Assembly: GCA_017622175.1 (NCBI GenBank) | Contig: JAGARQ010000046.1 | Coordinates: 1 to 49,647 of the forward strand | Length of the DNA stretch: 49,647 nt | Source of the DNA: Bacilli bacterium | GTDB lineage: Bacteria > Bacillota_I > Bacilli_A > RF39 > UBA660 | Direction of reading: 5' to 3' | In this document: piece after piece, positions 32,458 through 41,827 of the stretch | Numbering within the stretch: the first letter of the stretch is position 1 | Layout of the letters: each line of letters starts with the position of its first letter | Notes under the pieces: generated by a model | The model's input: only the letters and a program-made list of their open reading frames with translations | Database searches by the model: none | Told to the model about the DNA's origin: nothing | Position numbers and translations under genes: made by a program

Positions 32458-33479
32458 TAGTCTTCCTTTGATATTTCTTCATTCATATCATATTCATCGA
32501 ATACGTTTCCAACAATATGTTCTAAAATATCTTCTACAGTTACAATACCAATATATTCATTATTTTCTTTAACTATTGCCATAGCTTCATAGTTAGAATT
32601 TAATAATAAGAAAGCATCATCAATAATTGTCTTAGCATCAAGTTTTTCAACTTTTCTTAAGTAACGATAAACACTATATTCTTTATTTCTATCTGAGTCT
32701 AAAATAATATCTTTAATATTTACAATACCAATTACTTTATCATTTTTAATAACTGGGAATCTTGTAAATTTTGATTTGCGAACTTTTTTAGCAACTTCTT
32801 CTTTTGATTCGGTTACATCAATAGAAACAACTTTTTCTTTTTTAGTCATTACATCTTTAATAGTTACATCATTAAATTCAAATACTTTTAATAACATTTT
32901 CTTTTCAAGTTCTTCTAAGTTAGAATCAACTATTGTATCTTTTAATTCTTCTTCTACTTCTTCTTTTTGTGGCTTTATATTAAGTAATTTTTCCATAAGA
33001 TTAGTTGATGCTTTTAAAATAATAATAAATGGTTTAAAGAAAGCTATTACAAAACAAATTACTCCGACCATTGCATATGATATTTTTTCTGGATTAGCTA
33101 AACCAATCTTTTTAGGTACTAATTCTCCAAATACTAATGTAAAGTATGAAAGAATTATTGTAATTACAACAATTAAAATATTAGTAAGTGTTGCTTGAGA
33201 GATAAATGATACATTAACATATTCTGCTATTTCACTAGCAAAACTATCTGCTGCAAAGGCACTTGCTAAAAAGCCAGATAATGTTATAGCAACTTGAATT
33301 GCTGATAAGAATGTAGATGAATCATTTAAAAGATTAACTATTTTGCTAGCTTTTTTATTACCTTTTTTAACTTCTTTATTTAGCTTATATTTATTCAAAG
33401 ATAAAAAAGCTATTTCTGTTGCGGAGAATACTCCGTTGATTCCAATTAATATAATTAAAATTAATATACGTATTAACAT
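32457..33479 (-). CDS. CNNM/DUF21 and CBS-domain membrane protein, 340 aa
   Basis: Residues about 1-155 form the DUF21 membrane domain (NGVFSATEIAFLSLNK near 16-31, GELVPKKIGLANPEK near 127-141). A CBS pair follows (about 205-330) with MTKKEKVVSI and ITVEDILEHIVG-like ends. Family members transport or sense Mg2+ or other divalent cations, or affect export. The protein ends soon after the CBS pair and lacks the usual C-terminal CorC_HlyC domain of about 80 residues. AGGAGG precedes the ATG. Confidence 0.82.
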   Translation of the reverse strand: MLIRILILIILIGINGVFSATEIAFLSLNKYKLNKEVKKGNKKASKIVNLLNDSSTFLSAIQVAITLSGFLASAFAADSFASEIAEYVNVSFISQATLTNILIVVITIILSYFTLVFGELVPKKIGLANPEKISYAMVGVICFVIAFFKPFIIILKASTNLMEKLLNIKPQKEEVEEELKDTIVDSNLEELEKKMLLKVFEFNDVTIKDVMTKKEKVVSIDVTESKEEVAKKVRKSKFTRFPVIKNDKVIGIVNIKDIILDSDRNKEYSVYRYLRKVEKLDAKTIIDDAFLLLNSNYEAMAIVKENNEYIGIVTVEDILEHIVGNVFDEYDMNEEISKED

Positions 33480-33488
33480 ATTTTCCTC

Positions 33489-34028
33489 CTATAATTCTTG
33501 CAATAATTCTTTAAATTCAATATAGCCAGATTCTGCATTTAAGTGACCACCATTATTTATAATATATTGTTTATTAGCAATAGTGTCTGCAAAATCTTTT
33601 TCTACTTCATATTTTACATATGGATCATTATCTGAATAATAGCAAACTATATCTTTACAGTATTCTTTTATTTCTTCTAAATTGTCTGTGTACATTGATT
33701 CATTTACAGAATCAAAGTCTTTATCAATTCCTAAGTAATTGTTAAATCCACAAACAAAGATTAGTTTTTGCACTTTTACTTTATTATTAATTAAATATTT
33801 ACATATAAATACTGGAGCTATACTATGTGCAATAATTGTTGTGTTTTCATTTATATTTAATTTTGATAATTCATTTGACCAACTATTATAGTTTTGTATT
33901 CCTACTCCTACTGGCATTTGTGGTACAGTAACTTCCATTTTTTTAAGTTCAAGTTGTTCTTTTAACCAGGGAAACCAGTTACCTGTTTTTGAACCAAAAC
34001 TTCCGTGAAGAATTATATAATTTTTCAT
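33489..34028 (-). CDS. RBBP9/YdeN-type serine hydrolase, 179 aa
   Basis: An alpha/beta hydrolase with the oxyanion start YIILHGSFGS (residues 3-12), nucleophile Ser in IIAHSIAPVF (about 68, where many relatives have HSLG), Asp in SDNDPYV (about 132) and His in NNGGHLN (about 158). The small size fits the RBBP9/YdeN group, whose physiological substrate is generally unknown. It precedes the CNNM gene with a 9-base gap. Confidence 0.8.
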   Translation of the reverse strand: MKNYIILHGSFGSKTGNWFPWLKEQLELKKMEVTVPQMPVGVGIQNYNSWSNELSKLNINENTTIIAHSIAPVFICKYLINNKVKVQKLIFVCGFNNYLGIDKDFDSVNESMYTDNLEEIKEYCKDIVCYYSDNDPYVKYEVEKDFADTIANKQYIINNGGHLNAESGYIEFKELLQEL

Positions 34029-34064
34029 ATTATCACCTTGTGTTTATTATAACAAATTTTTAAT

Positions 34065-34100
34065 TAAAAAAATAGAGGTTCTTGTATCCTCTATTTATGT
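34065..34100 (-). terminator. Terminator after the papain-fold gene
   Basis: AAATAGAGG pairs with CCTCTATTT across about 9 bases, followed by TTTTAATT on the minus strand; it overlaps the gene end at 34095. Confidence 0.65.
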
Positions 34101-34619
34101 TCTTGAATTATATTCTCTTAGTAATCCTTTATAGATTTCATCTAATCCATATATTTTTTCAAAGTCTTCTGGTTTTACTAAGTTGGGTAATTCTATTATT
34201 GATGATTGTTCTAAAACATATTTAACAAATTCTGCACAATAGAAATAGTTTTCTCTTTTTACTTGGTGATTTATTAATATTCCTATTAATCCTAGTATGT
34301 TAAATTTATATGAATCTTTTGCATTATACATTTCTTTAATAAGTTTTTCTAATTCTTTATACTTTTCTTCAGATACTTCTAAAGAATATATTTTTGTTTT
34401 TGTATTTTTAAATCTTTTAAATGTACCTTGGTTTATTCTTTCATGAACAAATCCTCCACTAAATGGATTATAAGGATTTAGTCTTCCAAAACTATACATT
34501 TTTGTTAGGTTTTCATCTAATGAAATTGATACATGAGAAAATTCTCTTCTTGTATATACTTTTACTATTTGAGAAAGTATAGTTCCAGTATAAGTTAAAA
34601 TGATATATATTTTCTTCAT
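34095..34619 (-). CDS. Permuted NlpC/P60 (papain-fold, YiiX-like) protein, 174 aa
   Basis: His in the EFSHVSISLDE motif (about 26-36) and Cys in ENYFYCAEFVKYVL (about 136) are the expected catalytic pair of permuted NlpC/P60 hydrolases, which act on peptide or lipid amide bonds. No signal peptide is seen. ATG 34619 follows AGGTG; the longer version lacks a ribosome site. It is transcribed away from trkA, which starts about 110 bases to the right on the other strand. Confidence 0.65.
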   Translation of the reverse strand: MKKIYIILTYTGTILSQIVKVYTRREFSHVSISLDENLTKMYSFGRLNPYNPFSGGFVHERINQGTFKRFKNTKTKIYSLEVSEEKYKELEKLIKEMYNAKDSYKFNILGLIGILINHQVKRENYFYCAEFVKYVLEQSSIIELPNLVKPEDFEKIYGLDEIYKGLLREYNSRT

Positions 34620-34730
34620 TTCTACACCTACTTGTATTTTTCTTGTATTAATTTCATTATACAATACTTTCTTATGATTTGTATATTTTTTTATAATGAT
34701 AAATTTGTTATAATGTACTAAGGTGATTAT

Positions 34731-36083
34731 ATGAAAATTATTATTGTAGGTATTGGAAAACTTGGAGAATACCTTGTTAGAAACTTAGTTAAAGATGGTA
34801 ATGAGGTAACATTAGTTGATACTGATTTTACTACTAGTATGGATGTTATTAATAATGAAGATGTTAATTATATTCTTGGTAGTGGGCTGGACGCTAATGT
34901 GTTAATAGAAGCTGGTATTAAAGATGCAGATTTATTAATTAGTGTTATGCAACATGATGAACAAAATGTAATGTGTAGTTTACTTGGTAAAAAACTTGGT
35001 GCTAAAAATACAATTGCTAGAATTAGAACTCCTGAGTATTCAAACTCGGTTAACTTATTAAAAGATGAACTTGGTTTATCAATGTTGATTAATCCTGAGG
35101 CACTTACTGCTAACCAAATAGCAAAAGCTTTAAGTATTCCTAGTGCAATGGATGCTACTACATTCTTAAAAGGGCGTGTACTATTAGTTTCATTTAAAGT
35201 CAAAGAAAACGGTCCATTGGATAAAACTGCTATTAGTAGTATTTCTAGAAAAGTTGAAGGTTTAATTATTTGTGCTATTGAAAGAGATGAAAAAATAATA
35301 GTACCAACTGGTAATACTAAGTTACAAGATGGAGATACTATTTTCGTTAGTGGTACAAATAAATCTATTAACAAGTTTTTAATTCTTTCAGAATTAATTC
35401 AAGAAAAAACAAAGAAAGTTATTATTAGTGGTGGGTCTAATACAGCTGTTTATCTTGCTAAAAATTTGCTTGATATGGGAATGCAAGTTAAAATTATTGA
35501 AATTAATCCAGAAAGATGTGCTGTATTAAGTGAAAAATTACCTAATGCATTAATTATAAATGGTGATGTTTCTGATCAAAATGTTTTATTCGAAGAAGGA
35601 ATTGAATCTTGTGATGCATTTGTTGCACTTACAAGTATTGATGAAGAAAATATTGTATATTCAATGTTTGCTGCTATGCAGAATGTTCCTAAGATTATTA
35701 CAAAGATTAATCATATAAATTTAGATGGTATTGTTGAAAAAACTCATATTGATACTGTTATTACTCCACATAAAATTGCTACTCATCAGATTGTTAAATA
35801 TATTAGAGCTATGCAAAATAGTGATAAAAGTAGTTGTGAAGCAATTTATAAAATTAATGGTGATTTATTTGAGATGTTGGAGTTTACTGTAAGAGATGAT
35901 TTTAAAGCATTAAATACTAAAATTAGAGATATGAATTTTGTTGATGGTTCTTTAATTATTGCGATTATGAGAGGTAGAAATATTATCTTCCCTACTGGAA
36001 ATGATGAAATAAAAGAAAATGATATTATGGTTGTTATTGATACAAATGACAAAATAAGAGATATTAATGATATATTGAGGTAG
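34731..36083 (+). CDS. trkA: Trk potassium uptake regulator
   Basis: Two repeated RCK units (about 1-220 and 225-450), each with an NAD-binding Rossmann start: IIIVGIGKLGEYLVRNL (residues 3-19) and VIISGGSNTAVYLAKNL (about 230-246), followed by TrkA-C domains. It gates the TrkH channel in response to nucleotides. It is 3 bases upstream of trkH. AAGGTGA precedes the ATG and TATAAT lies just upstream; the -35 is poor. Confidence 0.92.
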   Translation: MKIIIVGIGKLGEYLVRNLVKDGNEVTLVDTDFTTSMDVINNEDVNYILGSGLDANVLIEAGIKDADLLISVMQHDEQNVMCSLLGKKLGAKNTIARIRTPEYSNSVNLLKDELGLSMLINPEALTANQIAKALSIPSAMDATTFLKGRVLLVSFKVKENGPLDKTAISSISRKVEGLIICAIERDEKIIVPTGNTKLQDGDTIFVSGTNKSINKFLILSELIQEKTKKVIISGGSNTAVYLAKNLLDMGMQVKIIEINPERCAVLSEKLPNALIINGDVSDQNVLFEEGIESCDAFVALTSIDEENIVYSMFAAMQNVPKIITKINHINLDGIVEKTHIDTVITPHKIATHQIVKYIRAMQNSDKSSCEAIYKINGDLFEMLEFTVRDDFKALNTKIRDMNFVDGSLIIAIMRGRNIIFPTGNDEIKENDIMVVIDTNDKIRDINDILR

Positions 36084-36086
36084 TTT

Positions 36087-37502
36087 ATGAAGAATAAGTT
36101 AGTTTATAAATATATTGGTAAAGTCTTAATTGCATTTGCAGTATTAATGATGTTACCAATGATAGTTGCAATTATTTATAAAGAAAGGGTTATTCCTTTC
36201 TTTGTACCAGCTATTATTAGTTTAGTAATTGGTACTTTACTTAATTCATTTAAATTAAAAAGTAAAATGTTATATGCAAAAGATGGTTTCATTATAGTTG
36301 CTTTATCTTGGATAATAATTAGTGTTCTTGGAGCTCTTCCTTTATGCATTAATGGTGATTCAAGTTTAGTTGATGCTATATTTGAAGCCGTTTCAGGGTT
36401 AACAACAACTGGAGCAACAATTTTTAAAGATGTTGAAATCTTGAATAAAAGCATCTTGTTTTGGAGAGCGTTTATGCATTTTATTGGTGGTATGGGAGTT
36501 TTAGCTTTTGTTATGGCAGTTATACCTCTTGCTAACAATGACAAATCAATGCATGTTTTAAAAGCAGAAATGCCTGGTCCTAGTGTTGCTAAATTGGTTC
36601 CCGGAATTAAAAAGACATTATTTTACTTATATGGTATTTATATTGTTCTTACTACTTTGGAAACAATTCTATTAGTAATTGGTGGACTTCCATTTTTTGA
36701 CAGTTTATTAACAGCATTTTCTACAGCAGGTACTGGAGGATTTGCTACATTAAATTCTAGTGCCGCTACATATTCTTTGTTTAATAAATATGTAGTTGCG
36801 ATATTTATGTTTTTATTTGGAATTAACTTTAATATCTATTTTTTAATTCTAATGAAAGATGTAAAAAGCGCTTTAAAGAGTGAAGAATTAAAAGCTTATA
36901 TAATGATATTTGTATTTTCTGTATTGTTCATTTTTATTAATACAATGAGTATGTTTAATAATATTGGACAAGCTTTTAGTGATTCATTTTTTCATGTTAG
37001 TTCAATAATGACAAGTACAGGATTTGCCGTTGGAGATATAAATATTTATCCTACAGCAGCAAGAATTTTAATATTAGTTTTGATGTTAATAAGTGCTTGT
37101 GCAGGTAGTACTTGTGGAGGATTTAAAATATCAAGACTTGTTATTTTATTAAAAACAATTAAACGTGAATTGTTAAAAGCAATTCATCCTAATAGTGTTA
37201 GAACTATTACTTTTGAAGGAAAGAAAGTTGATGAAGATACAGTTAGAAGTACATGTTTATATTTATTACTTTATGCAATGTTTATAGTAGTAATTATGTT
37301 TATAGTTAGTTTTGATAAAGTTAATTTTAGTCAAGCTGTTAATGCTACTTTTACTACTTTTGCTAATGTTGGCTTATGTTTTGATATAAGTAACTTTGCT
37401 GACTTTAGTATTTTATCTAAACTAGTACTTTCAATTGGAATGTTACTTGGAAGATTAGAAATACTTCCTATGATGGTATTATTTAGTGATTTAAAGAAAT
37501 AG
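36087..37502 (+). CDS. trkH: Trk potassium uptake channel subunit
   Basis: An integral membrane protein with about ten helices and four selectivity-loop repeats, recognisable as VSGLTTTGATIF (about 101), FSTAGTGGFATLNS (about 213), ISSIMTSTGFAVGD (about 305) and TFANVGLCFDIS (about 424), each with the filter Gly. It carries K+ into the cell with trkA. At 471 aa the length is normal. A terminator follows, so trkA-trkH form one operon. Confidence 0.92.
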   Translation: MKNKLVYKYIGKVLIAFAVLMMLPMIVAIIYKERVIPFFVPAIISLVIGTLLNSFKLKSKMLYAKDGFIIVALSWIIISVLGALPLCINGDSSLVDAIFEAVSGLTTTGATIFKDVEILNKSILFWRAFMHFIGGMGVLAFVMAVIPLANNDKSMHVLKAEMPGPSVAKLVPGIKKTLFYLYGIYIVLTTLETILLVIGGLPFFDSLLTAFSTAGTGGFATLNSSAATYSLFNKYVVAIFMFLFGINFNIYFLILMKDVKSALKSEELKAYIMIFVFSVLFIFINTMSMFNNIGQAFSDSFFHVSSIMTSTGFAVGDINIYPTAARILILVLMLISACAGSTCGGFKISRLVILLKTIKRELLKAIHPNSVRTITFEGKKVDEDTVRSTCLYLLLYAMFIVVIMFIVSFDKVNFSQAVNATFTTFANVGLCFDISNFADFSILSKLVLSIGMLLGRLEILPMMVLFSDLKK

Positions 37503-37530
37503 GACTTTTACTAGTCCTTTTCTTTTTGTT
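37502..37530 (+). terminator. Terminator after trkH
   Basis: AGGACT and AGTCCT form a stem with a short loop, then TTTTCTTTTT follows. Confidence 0.7.
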
Positions 37531-37554
37531 ATAATTTTATTAGAGGTGAAGTAT

Positions 37555-38811
37555 ATGAATTTAAAGATACCTAAAAAACCAGTTATTATTAAGAATAAAG
37601 ATTTTCAAACAATAATTGTAAGAGTATTATTTCCATTTTATGATGATGAAGAATATTTAACTAAAATGGCAATATTACCTAATTTACTTATGTATATGAA
37701 TAATAAGTATGATACTGAAGAAAAGTTTCAAAAGAATAGAAAAAAGAATTATATTTTAAATACAAGTTGTACTAAGATGACAGTTGGTACTAATATGTGT
37801 TTATGTTTTAGTATGATTATTCCGGATACTGAAGCTTTAGGATTTGATTATTTAAATGAACAATTTGAATTCTTTCAAGAAATGATTTATAATCCAAAAG
37901 TTATTGATGAAGGATTTGATAAGTTTGAAGTTGAAAGAGAAAAGAAAAATCTTGATATGAGTATTGAAAATGCGATGAAGAATTTAAGACCATATCAGTC
38001 AGTTAAAGGATTAGAATTAATTGATGATGAAGGAATTTTGTCCCGTACTATTGAAAATCATAGATACCAATTAGATGATGTTAATCCTCAAAGTATGTAT
38101 AATTTATATCAAGAAATAATTAATGCTTATCATCCAGCAATATTTGTTTTTGGTAATGTTTCAGAGAAAAGAATTAATGAACTTGCTGATAAATATTTAT
38201 ATAAACATTTATCAGATGTTGATGTTATAGAAAAAAGATATAGTCATTTCTTAAATGTTACTGATAAAGAAGTTAGTTTTGTAGAAGAAAAAAAGAATTT
38301 TAAGGATTCTTCAGTTTCTTTCTATTATAAAATTAAAGATATGAGTGAAGATGATTTTACTAAGCTAAGTTTAGTTAGAGGATTACTTACTTCTTTATCT
38401 TCTAGAATGCTTAATAAAAAATTAAGAGATGAAAATGATTTAGTTTATTCATCTAAAGCACTAGCTTATTTAAGATTTGGTGTTTTTGAAATTACTGCAT
38501 ATATTAATAAGAATAATAAAGATATTGTTATTGAAAAAATAAAAGAAGTAATGGAAGATTTAAAGGATCCAAATAAGATTAGTGAATATTTAGAAAATAT
38601 TAAAGAACGTAGACGTGTTTCTTTAATTAAAAGTTTAGATGATAAATTTACTTTACTGAGCGATGTTGTTTTAGAAACTTTAGAAGTTGATAAAAATATG
38701 GAAGATAATTATAAAGAAGCATTAAAAGTAAGTGCTGAAGATATAGCAGATTTTGTTAAGAGATTTGTTTTAGATACAATTTATTTTATTGAGGAGGATT
38801 GTCATGAATAA
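37555..38811 (+). CDS. M16-family peptidase-like protein, probably inactive (YmfF-like)
   Basis: It is homologous in fold and length (418 aa) to the first of the paired M16 genes in Bacilli. The HxxEH zinc motif is missing in its N-terminal half (the region near residue 20-70 has no such pattern), so it likely acts as the non-catalytic partner. ATG 37555 follows GAGGTG; the earlier GTG has no ribosome site. It overlaps the next gene by 8 bases. The pair may form a heterodimeric protease. Confidence 0.75.
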   Translation: MNLKIPKKPVIIKNKDFQTIIVRVLFPFYDDEEYLTKMAILPNLLMYMNNKYDTEEKFQKNRKKNYILNTSCTKMTVGTNMCLCFSMIIPDTEALGFDYLNEQFEFFQEMIYNPKVIDEGFDKFEVEREKKNLDMSIENAMKNLRPYQSVKGLELIDDEGILSRTIENHRYQLDDVNPQSMYNLYQEIINAYHPAIFVFGNVSEKRINELADKYLYKHLSDVDVIEKRYSHFLNVTDKEVSFVEEKKNFKDSSVSFYYKIKDMSEDDFTKLSLVRGLLTSLSSRMLNKKLRDENDLVYSSKALAYLRFGVFEITAYINKNNKDIVIEKIKEVMEDLKDPNKISEYLENIKERRRVSLIKSLDDKFTLLSDVVLETLEVDKNMEDNYKEALKVSAEDIADFVKRFVLDTIYFIEEDCHE

Positions 38812-40060
38812 TATTGAGACTATTAAATTAGATAATGGATTAACTATTTATTTATATTCAGATAAAAGAAGACATTCTACTCTATTTCAACATGTAACTT
38901 TATTTGGTGGACAAACTAAAGATTTTATTGTTGATGGTAAAGAATATCATATGCAAGATGGTGTTGCGCATATACTTGAACATTATGTTGTTGAGGAAAA
39001 TTCTAAAGGTAATTTTTTAAAATTACTTGGAGAAAAACAAATGGGTACTAATGCTGCTACTTATTATAATATGACAAGATATTATTTTGAGGCGATTGAA
39101 GATATTGAATATGGAATTGAAACAATGATTAGAGGAATTTACTCACCTATTTTTGATGAGGAAAGATTAGAAAAAATTAAGAGACCTATTCTTCAAGAAA
39201 CTAAAGGTCGTATGGATAATAAGTTTTATCATTCTAATCAGATGACTTTAAATAATTGTTTTGAATCTATTAAAGTTAGAAGTATTCTTGGAACATTAGA
39301 TGAAATAAGTAATACTACTTTAGATGATGTAATTACTTGCTACAAAGCTTTTTATCAACCAAGTAATCAGTTTATTGTTGTAGCGGGTAGTTTTGATAGA
39401 GATAGTGTATTAGATTTAATAAAGAAACTTTATGATGAGTTAGATATTAAGTCATGTGATATGAAACTGATAAAACATGATGAACCTAGTAATGTTTTAA
39501 AAGAAAAAGGAATATTAGAATTCCCTACTGGAGAAGATTATACTGAAGTTACTTATAAAGTTAATTTAAGTAAGTTTAAAGTTAAAGAAAAATTAAAGTT
39601 GGATTTTTATTTACATTATTTCTTTGATATGTATTTTGGAATTACTTCTCCACTTTATAAGGAATTAGTTAAAGATAAAATAATAACTACTTGTTTGTCA
39701 TGTAGTACATTTATGATGGAAGATTATATTCTAATTTCAGTTGGCTCTTATAGTAGTAATTCTGAAGAATTAGAAAAAAGAATAAAAGAAACTATAAAGA
39801 ATATGGATTCATTTAATGAAGAAATATTTGAATTAGATAAAAGAGATAGTATTTTAAAAATTGTTCTTCGTAGTGAAAATTTACTTGATACTATAATGCC
39901 TTTTGTAAGTAATATAGTTGAGTTTAAATATCCATATCCAGATACAGTTAAGGATTTAGAAGAGTTTAACTTTAAAGACTTTGTAGAGACAATTAAGTCA
40001 CTTGATTTTAGTAATAAGACTGTGACAGTTATACAAAATAAAAAAGAGAATTCTAAATAA
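38804..40060 (+). CDS. M16-family zinc protease (YmfH-like), 418 aa
   Basis: The active motif HILEH (about residues 54-58, GVAHILEHYVVEEN) is present, with the downstream Glu in a helix near residue 120-130 as the third ligand. GGAGG precedes ATG 38804. Members degrade short peptides or unfolded segments. It is the catalytic partner of the upstream M16-like gene with which it overlaps. Confidence 0.85.
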   Translation: MNNIETIKLDNGLTIYLYSDKRRHSTLFQHVTLFGGQTKDFIVDGKEYHMQDGVAHILEHYVVEENSKGNFLKLLGEKQMGTNAATYYNMTRYYFEAIEDIEYGIETMIRGIYSPIFDEERLEKIKRPILQETKGRMDNKFYHSNQMTLNNCFESIKVRSILGTLDEISNTTLDDVITCYKAFYQPSNQFIVVAGSFDRDSVLDLIKKLYDELDIKSCDMKLIKHDEPSNVLKEKGILEFPTGEDYTEVTYKVNLSKFKVKEKLKLDFYLHYFFDMYFGITSPLYKELVKDKIITTCLSCSTFMMEDYILISVGSYSSNSEELEKRIKETIKNMDSFNEEIFELDKRDSILKIVLRSENLLDTIMPFVSNIVEFKYPYPDTVKDLEEFNFKDFVETIKSLDFSNKTVTVIQNKKENSK

Positions 40061-40078
40061 TTAGAATTCTCTTTTTTA
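40041..40078. terminator. Bidirectional terminator between convergent genes
   Basis: AGAGAATTCTAA pairs with TTAGAATTCTCT across ATAA, with T runs on both sides. It ends the M16 genes on the plus strand and the exported-protein gene on the minus strand. Confidence 0.85.
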
Positions 40079-40957
40079 TGTCATACATGGTTGTTGGATA
40101 GTAATTGAATAATCTTTTCCCTTTTCAATAACCGTTGTCTCATCATAAATAACTTTTTCATAGTTTGATGAACATATTCCACCACCATCATAATAATAAT
40201 AATCTATATTATATGAACTTTCTACCCATTCCAGCCAAGTCATTCCTTCTTCGGCTTGATAAGTTACTCCATCAATTGTAAACGTAATTAATGAGACAGA
40301 TGAGGCTGCTGAACTATAATCCAGAGAAACATCTCCAAAAGATACTGAGAATGGTCCATCTGCTCTATTTCCGTTTGCAGCATATTCAATTGTTATTGTA
40401 ATTGGTGCAAATGTTTTTTGGTATAATACTTTACCTGATATACTGGAACTTGTAGATGTTGCTGTTATATCATGAACATTTACACTAATTGAAATATCAT
40501 TACATGCAGCTTGTACTAAAGAATCAGTTGCATCTGTTCCAGCAGTACAAACTTTATTTGAATTTGCTCCAATTGCATTATTAAAGTTTATTGCGCGTAA
40601 ATAAGCATCGTATTCTCCACTGTTTCCTACGTAGAAACTATAAGTAACTGATTCACCGGGAGAAGTAAAGCCAACTTTTAATGATGAAATTGAGGTAGTT
40701 CCTTCTGATATATATAGTGAAGTAGCAGTAGCACTTCCATTTGTACTTGGATAAACATGATCTTGAGCTTCACTTGCTAAAGCAGACGTTGTGCTGGCAT
40801 AAAATCCAACTTTAAAGTTTGAACTATCTGGTGCAACTGTTGCACTAGATGAAATATTTAAAGTTGTCGAAAACGCTGCAAATCCTAAAGACATTCCTGC
40901 TATGGCTAGTACTAAAGCTACTATTGATAAAATTTTTATATGTCTTTCCTTTTCCAT
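40076..40957 (-). CDS. Exported protein with a TasA/CalY-like signal region, 293 aa
   Basis: The N-terminal segment (residues 1-40) reads MEKERHIKILSIVALVLAIA then GMSLGFAAFSTTLNIS: a basic start, a hydrophobic core and an AFS region like that of TasA/CalY-type camelysins. The mature part is beta-rich, Ser/Thr-rich, with few Lys. It has a tyrosine run (YNIDYYYYDGGG, near 258) and Cys residues at about 128, 142, 264 and 290. It is strikingly like the protein at 42850-43551 in the first 45 residues. ATG 40957 is chosen over a longer in-frame form lacking a site. Confidence 0.65.
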   Translation of the reverse strand: MEKERHIKILSIVALVLAIAGMSLGFAAFSTTLNISSSATVAPDSSNFKVGFYASTTSALASEAQDHVYPSTNGSATATSLYISEGTTSISSLKVGFTSPGESVTYSFYVGNSGEYDAYLRAINFNNAIGANSNKVCTAGTDATDSLVQAACNDISISVNVHDITATSTSSSISGKVLYQKTFAPITITIEYAANGNRADGPFSVSFGDVSLDYSSAASSVSLITFTIDGVTYQAEEGMTWLEWVESSYNIDYYYYDGGGICSSNYEKVIYDETTVIEKGKDYSITIQQPCMT

Positions 40958-41046
40958 ATTATGACACTTCCTTATTTTATTTAAGTGTATCATTATAATA
41001 TTGGTTTTACAATATCATTAAGTTTTACTTTACAAACGTTTTTCCA

Positions 41047-41073
41047 CAGAAAAAGAGGAAAAGTTCCTCTTTA
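41047..41073 (-). terminator. Terminator after the NUDIX regulator gene
   Basis: AAAGAGGAA pairs with TTCCTCTTT across a 3-base loop; T-rich sequence follows on the minus strand. Confidence 0.65.
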
Positions 41074-41745
41074 AAATAATCTTTTATCTTTTTGTTCTTC
41101 GTTAAATTTATATTTTTTTGCCGGTTTTTTTCCTTCAAAATTTATTGTTTCATTTGTATCTATTATAATATTCTGAGTTAATAATTTTTTTCTAAAGTTT
41201 CTTCTATCAATTTCTATTCCTAATATTTCTTCATATACTTTATGTATTTCTGGAATTGTAAATCCATTTGGATAAAGTTTCTTTAAAATATTTGATGAGA
41301 TAATCATATCTTTTAATTTTTCAATTGCTTTTAATAATACATTATTATGATCATAGGCAAGTTCTGGAATATTGTTTATAGAAAACCAATCTGCATCAAT
41401 TGTCTTATTTGTTTCTTTTAATATATTAACTTTTTCTATATCAACTAAACCTATGTAGATAAAAGCTAACATTCTTAGAAGTGGTGATCTATCTACTTTA
41501 TCTTCCACTCCAACGAATAATAAATCTATGTCAGTAATATTTGTTTTTTCTTTTAATTCTCTTTTAGCAGATTCTTCAATAAGTTCATTATTATACATTG
41601 CTCCACCTGGTAATGCCCATTTTCCTTTAAATGGTTCATTATTTCTTTTTATTAAAAGAACTTTTATTTCACCCTTATCTATTGTGAAAACTGTATTAAT
41701 AACATGTGCTCCTATATTTTTATATAAAGGATTTTTTATTTCCAT
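41071..41745 (-). CDS. NUDIX domain plus winged helix protein, NrtR-like regulator
   Basis: Residues about 10-145 form a NUDIX fold with WALPGGAMYNNELIEESAKR then ELKEKTNITDI. The second Glu of REUxEE is replaced by Lys (ELKEK), which should weaken hydrolysis. Residues about 150-215 look like a winged helix (FTIPEIHKVYEEILGIEIDRRNFRKKL). This is the layout of NrtR, the ADP-ribose-sensing NAD-pathway repressor. No NAD gene lies beside it. A consensus promoter (TTGACA-17-TATTAT) precedes the gene, with an imperfect palindrome TGTGTATTTTGTACA in its spacer. Confidence 0.75.
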   Translation of the reverse strand: MEIKNPLYKNIGAHVINTVFTIDKGEIKVLLIKRNNEPFKGKWALPGGAMYNNELIEESAKRELKEKTNITDIDLLFVGVEDKVDRSPLLRMLAFIYIGLVDIEKVNILKETNKTIDADWFSINNIPELAYDHNNVLLKAIEKLKDMIISSNILKKLYPNGFTIPEIHKVYEEILGIEIDRRNFRKKLLTQNIIIDTNETINFEGKKPAKKYKFNEEQKDKRLF

Positions 41746-41766
41746 AGTATCATCTCCATTAATTAT

Positions 41767-41795
41767 ATAATATGTGTATTTTGTACATTTGTCAA
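41767..41795 (-). promoter_or_regulatory. Promoter for the NrtR-like gene, possible operator
   Basis: TTGACA (41795..41790) and TATTAT (41772..41767) have a 17-base spacer. The imperfect palindrome TGTGTATTTTGTACA fills the spacer and could be an autoregulatory site; that is a guess. Confidence 0.6.
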
Positions 41796-41797
41796 TT

Positions 41798-41827
41798 TAA
41801 AGAAAAAGACATTAATAACCAATGTCT
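41798..41827 (-). terminator. Terminator after the lipoprotein gene
   Basis: AGACATT pairs with AATGTCT across 7 bases, then TTTTTCTTT follows on the minus strand. Confidence 0.6.
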
